From Phyllobacteriaceae bacterium (GTDB taxonomy: Bacteria > Pseudomonadota > Alphaproteobacteria > Rhizobiales > Rhizobiaceae): 35,226 nt of DNA. The notes under the pieces are model-generated. The model ran no database searches and was not told the DNA's origin. It saw nothing but the letters and a program-made list of their open reading frames with translations. Every line of letters begins with the position of its first letter. Position 1 is the stretch's first letter. Positions 34,708 to 35,226 of the stretch are shown here, in pieces. The stretch is taken from contig JAMLIH010000028.1 in assembly GCA_023954255.1 (NCBI GenBank), forward strand, positions 1 to 35,226, written 5' to 3'. The position numbers and the translations under genes were made by a program.

Positions 34708-35226
34708 ATGGAAAGTGATGCAATCGAGCAGGCCTCGGCAGGCTGGAACTGGCTCGTCGCCAATTCGATGAACGTTCTGTATGCGATCATCATCATCATC
34801 CTGGCGCTGCTTGTTGCCGGGTTCGCCAAGCGGATGATCGTACGAATCGCCAATGCAAATGCCGCGCTGGACGACACGCTGTTCGAGTTTCTCGGCAGCC
34901 TGGCGCGATACGCAATCCTCGCCTTTGCCGGTCTGATGGTGCTGGAGCGCTTCGGCATCACCACCACCTCACTGGTGGCGCTGATCGGTGCGGCGGGGCT
35001 GGCGATCGGCCTGGCGCTGCAGGGAACGCTGTCCAATCTGGCCGCCGGCGTGATGCTCTTGCTGTTCCGCCCGTTCAAGGTTGGCGACTTCATCGACGGG
35101 GCCGGCGTATTCGGCAAGGTCGACACGATCAGCCTGTTCACCACCGATCTCGTCACCTTCGACAATCAGCAGATCATCGTTCCCAACAGCGAGTTGTGGG
35201 GCACCAAAATCGTCAATCACAGCCAT
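34708..35226 (+). CDS. mscS: small-conductance mechanosensitive channel, MscS family (3' end cut by window edge)
   Basis: The first 173 codons of an MscS-type channel, which opens under membrane tension to release solutes. There are three helices: about residues 22-45, 68-90 and the pore-lining TM3 with the family pattern GAAGLAIGLALQGTLSNLAAGVMLLLFRPFKVGDFI (residues 93-130). After this comes the beta domain start G-x-V-x-x-I...T-x-D-N-x-x-I-x-V-P-N-S-x-L. The short N-terminus fits the E. coli MscS size class. GGAGGG precedes the ATG at 34708. The frame is open to the last base of the window. Confidence 0.94.
   Translation, partial: MESDAIEQASAGWNWLVANSMNVLYAIIIIILALLVAGFAKRMIVRIANANAALDDTLFEFLGSLARYAILAFAGLMVLERFGITTTSLVALIGAAGLAIGLALQGTLSNLAAGVMLLLFRPFKVGDFIDGAGVFGKVDTISLFTTDLVTFDNQQIIVPNSELWGTKIVNHSH

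Overview
The window comes from a GC-rich alphaproteobacterium, most likely in the Hyphomicrobiales (Rhizobiales). The evidence is the Calvin-cycle operon order with a divergent cbbR, the tRNA-Thr / rlmB / tRNA-Tyr / tRNA-Gly block, strong G/C third-position bias (which creates very long empty antisense frames), and the TRAP and urea-ABC gene content. Genus cannot be fixed from the sequence alone. Both edges cut genes: an Mrp/ApbC ATPase on the left and an MscS-type channel on the right.

Region 1 (about 1.2-14.6 kb) is a complete Calvin-Benson-Bassham operon on the minus strand. Its order is cbbF-cbbP-cbbT-cbbA-cbbL-cbbS-cbbQ-cbbO-rpe(cbbE)-redoxin-gph(cbbZ), with the LysR activator cbbR divergent from cbbF. 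Together the genes supply RuBisCO, its CbbQ/CbbO activase, the RuBP-regeneration steps and 2-phosphoglycolate disposal. RuBisCO is green-type form IA with cbbQO. It sits in an operon scaffold that in most alphaproteobacteria carries red-type form IC with cbbX, so a cassette exchange is likely.

Region 2 (14.6-17.4 kb) is a conserved housekeeping island: tRNA-Thr(UGU), an Asn-rich secreted protein of unknown function, the 23S rRNA 2'-O-methyltransferase RlmB, tRNA-Tyr(GUA) and tRNA-Gly(UCC). The tRNA order matches the E. coli thrU-tyrU-glyT order, but the tuf gene usually found next is absent.

Region 3 (17.5-23.4 kb, minus strand) looks almost empty but is the wreck of a complete urea ABC transporter operon, urtABCDE. 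All five genes are recognisable in order and at about their normal spacing, and all are broken by small indels. Damage is patchy and heaviest in urtE, urtD and the middle of urtB. A textbook sigma-54 (-24/-12) promoter survives upstream of urtA. Genuine decay and a poor-quality consensus patch are both possible.

Region 4 (23.7-32.5 kb, plus strand) is an eight-gene catabolic operon: dctP-dctQ-dctM (TRAP transporter), an IclR-family regulator, hyuA-hyuB-like subunits, a cupin and a BKACE (beta-keto acid cleavage) enzyme. It has a near-consensus sigma-70 promoter and a palindrome at the predicted start of transcription. It probably imports and degrades an organic acid by a route I cannot name.

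Region 5 (32.5-35.2 kb) has a YeeE/YedE (TsuA/SoxT-like) sulfur-compound transporter. Divergent to it is a Tat-exported metallo-beta-lactamase-fold protein that carries a single-base frameshift. An FNR/FixK-type box lies between them. An mscS gene preceded by an inverted repeat follows. A thiosulfate-type transporter plus a Calvin cycle is compatible with sulfur-based lithoautotrophy, but no sox oxidation genes are visible here. No insertion sequences, CRISPR arrays or rRNA genes were seen.
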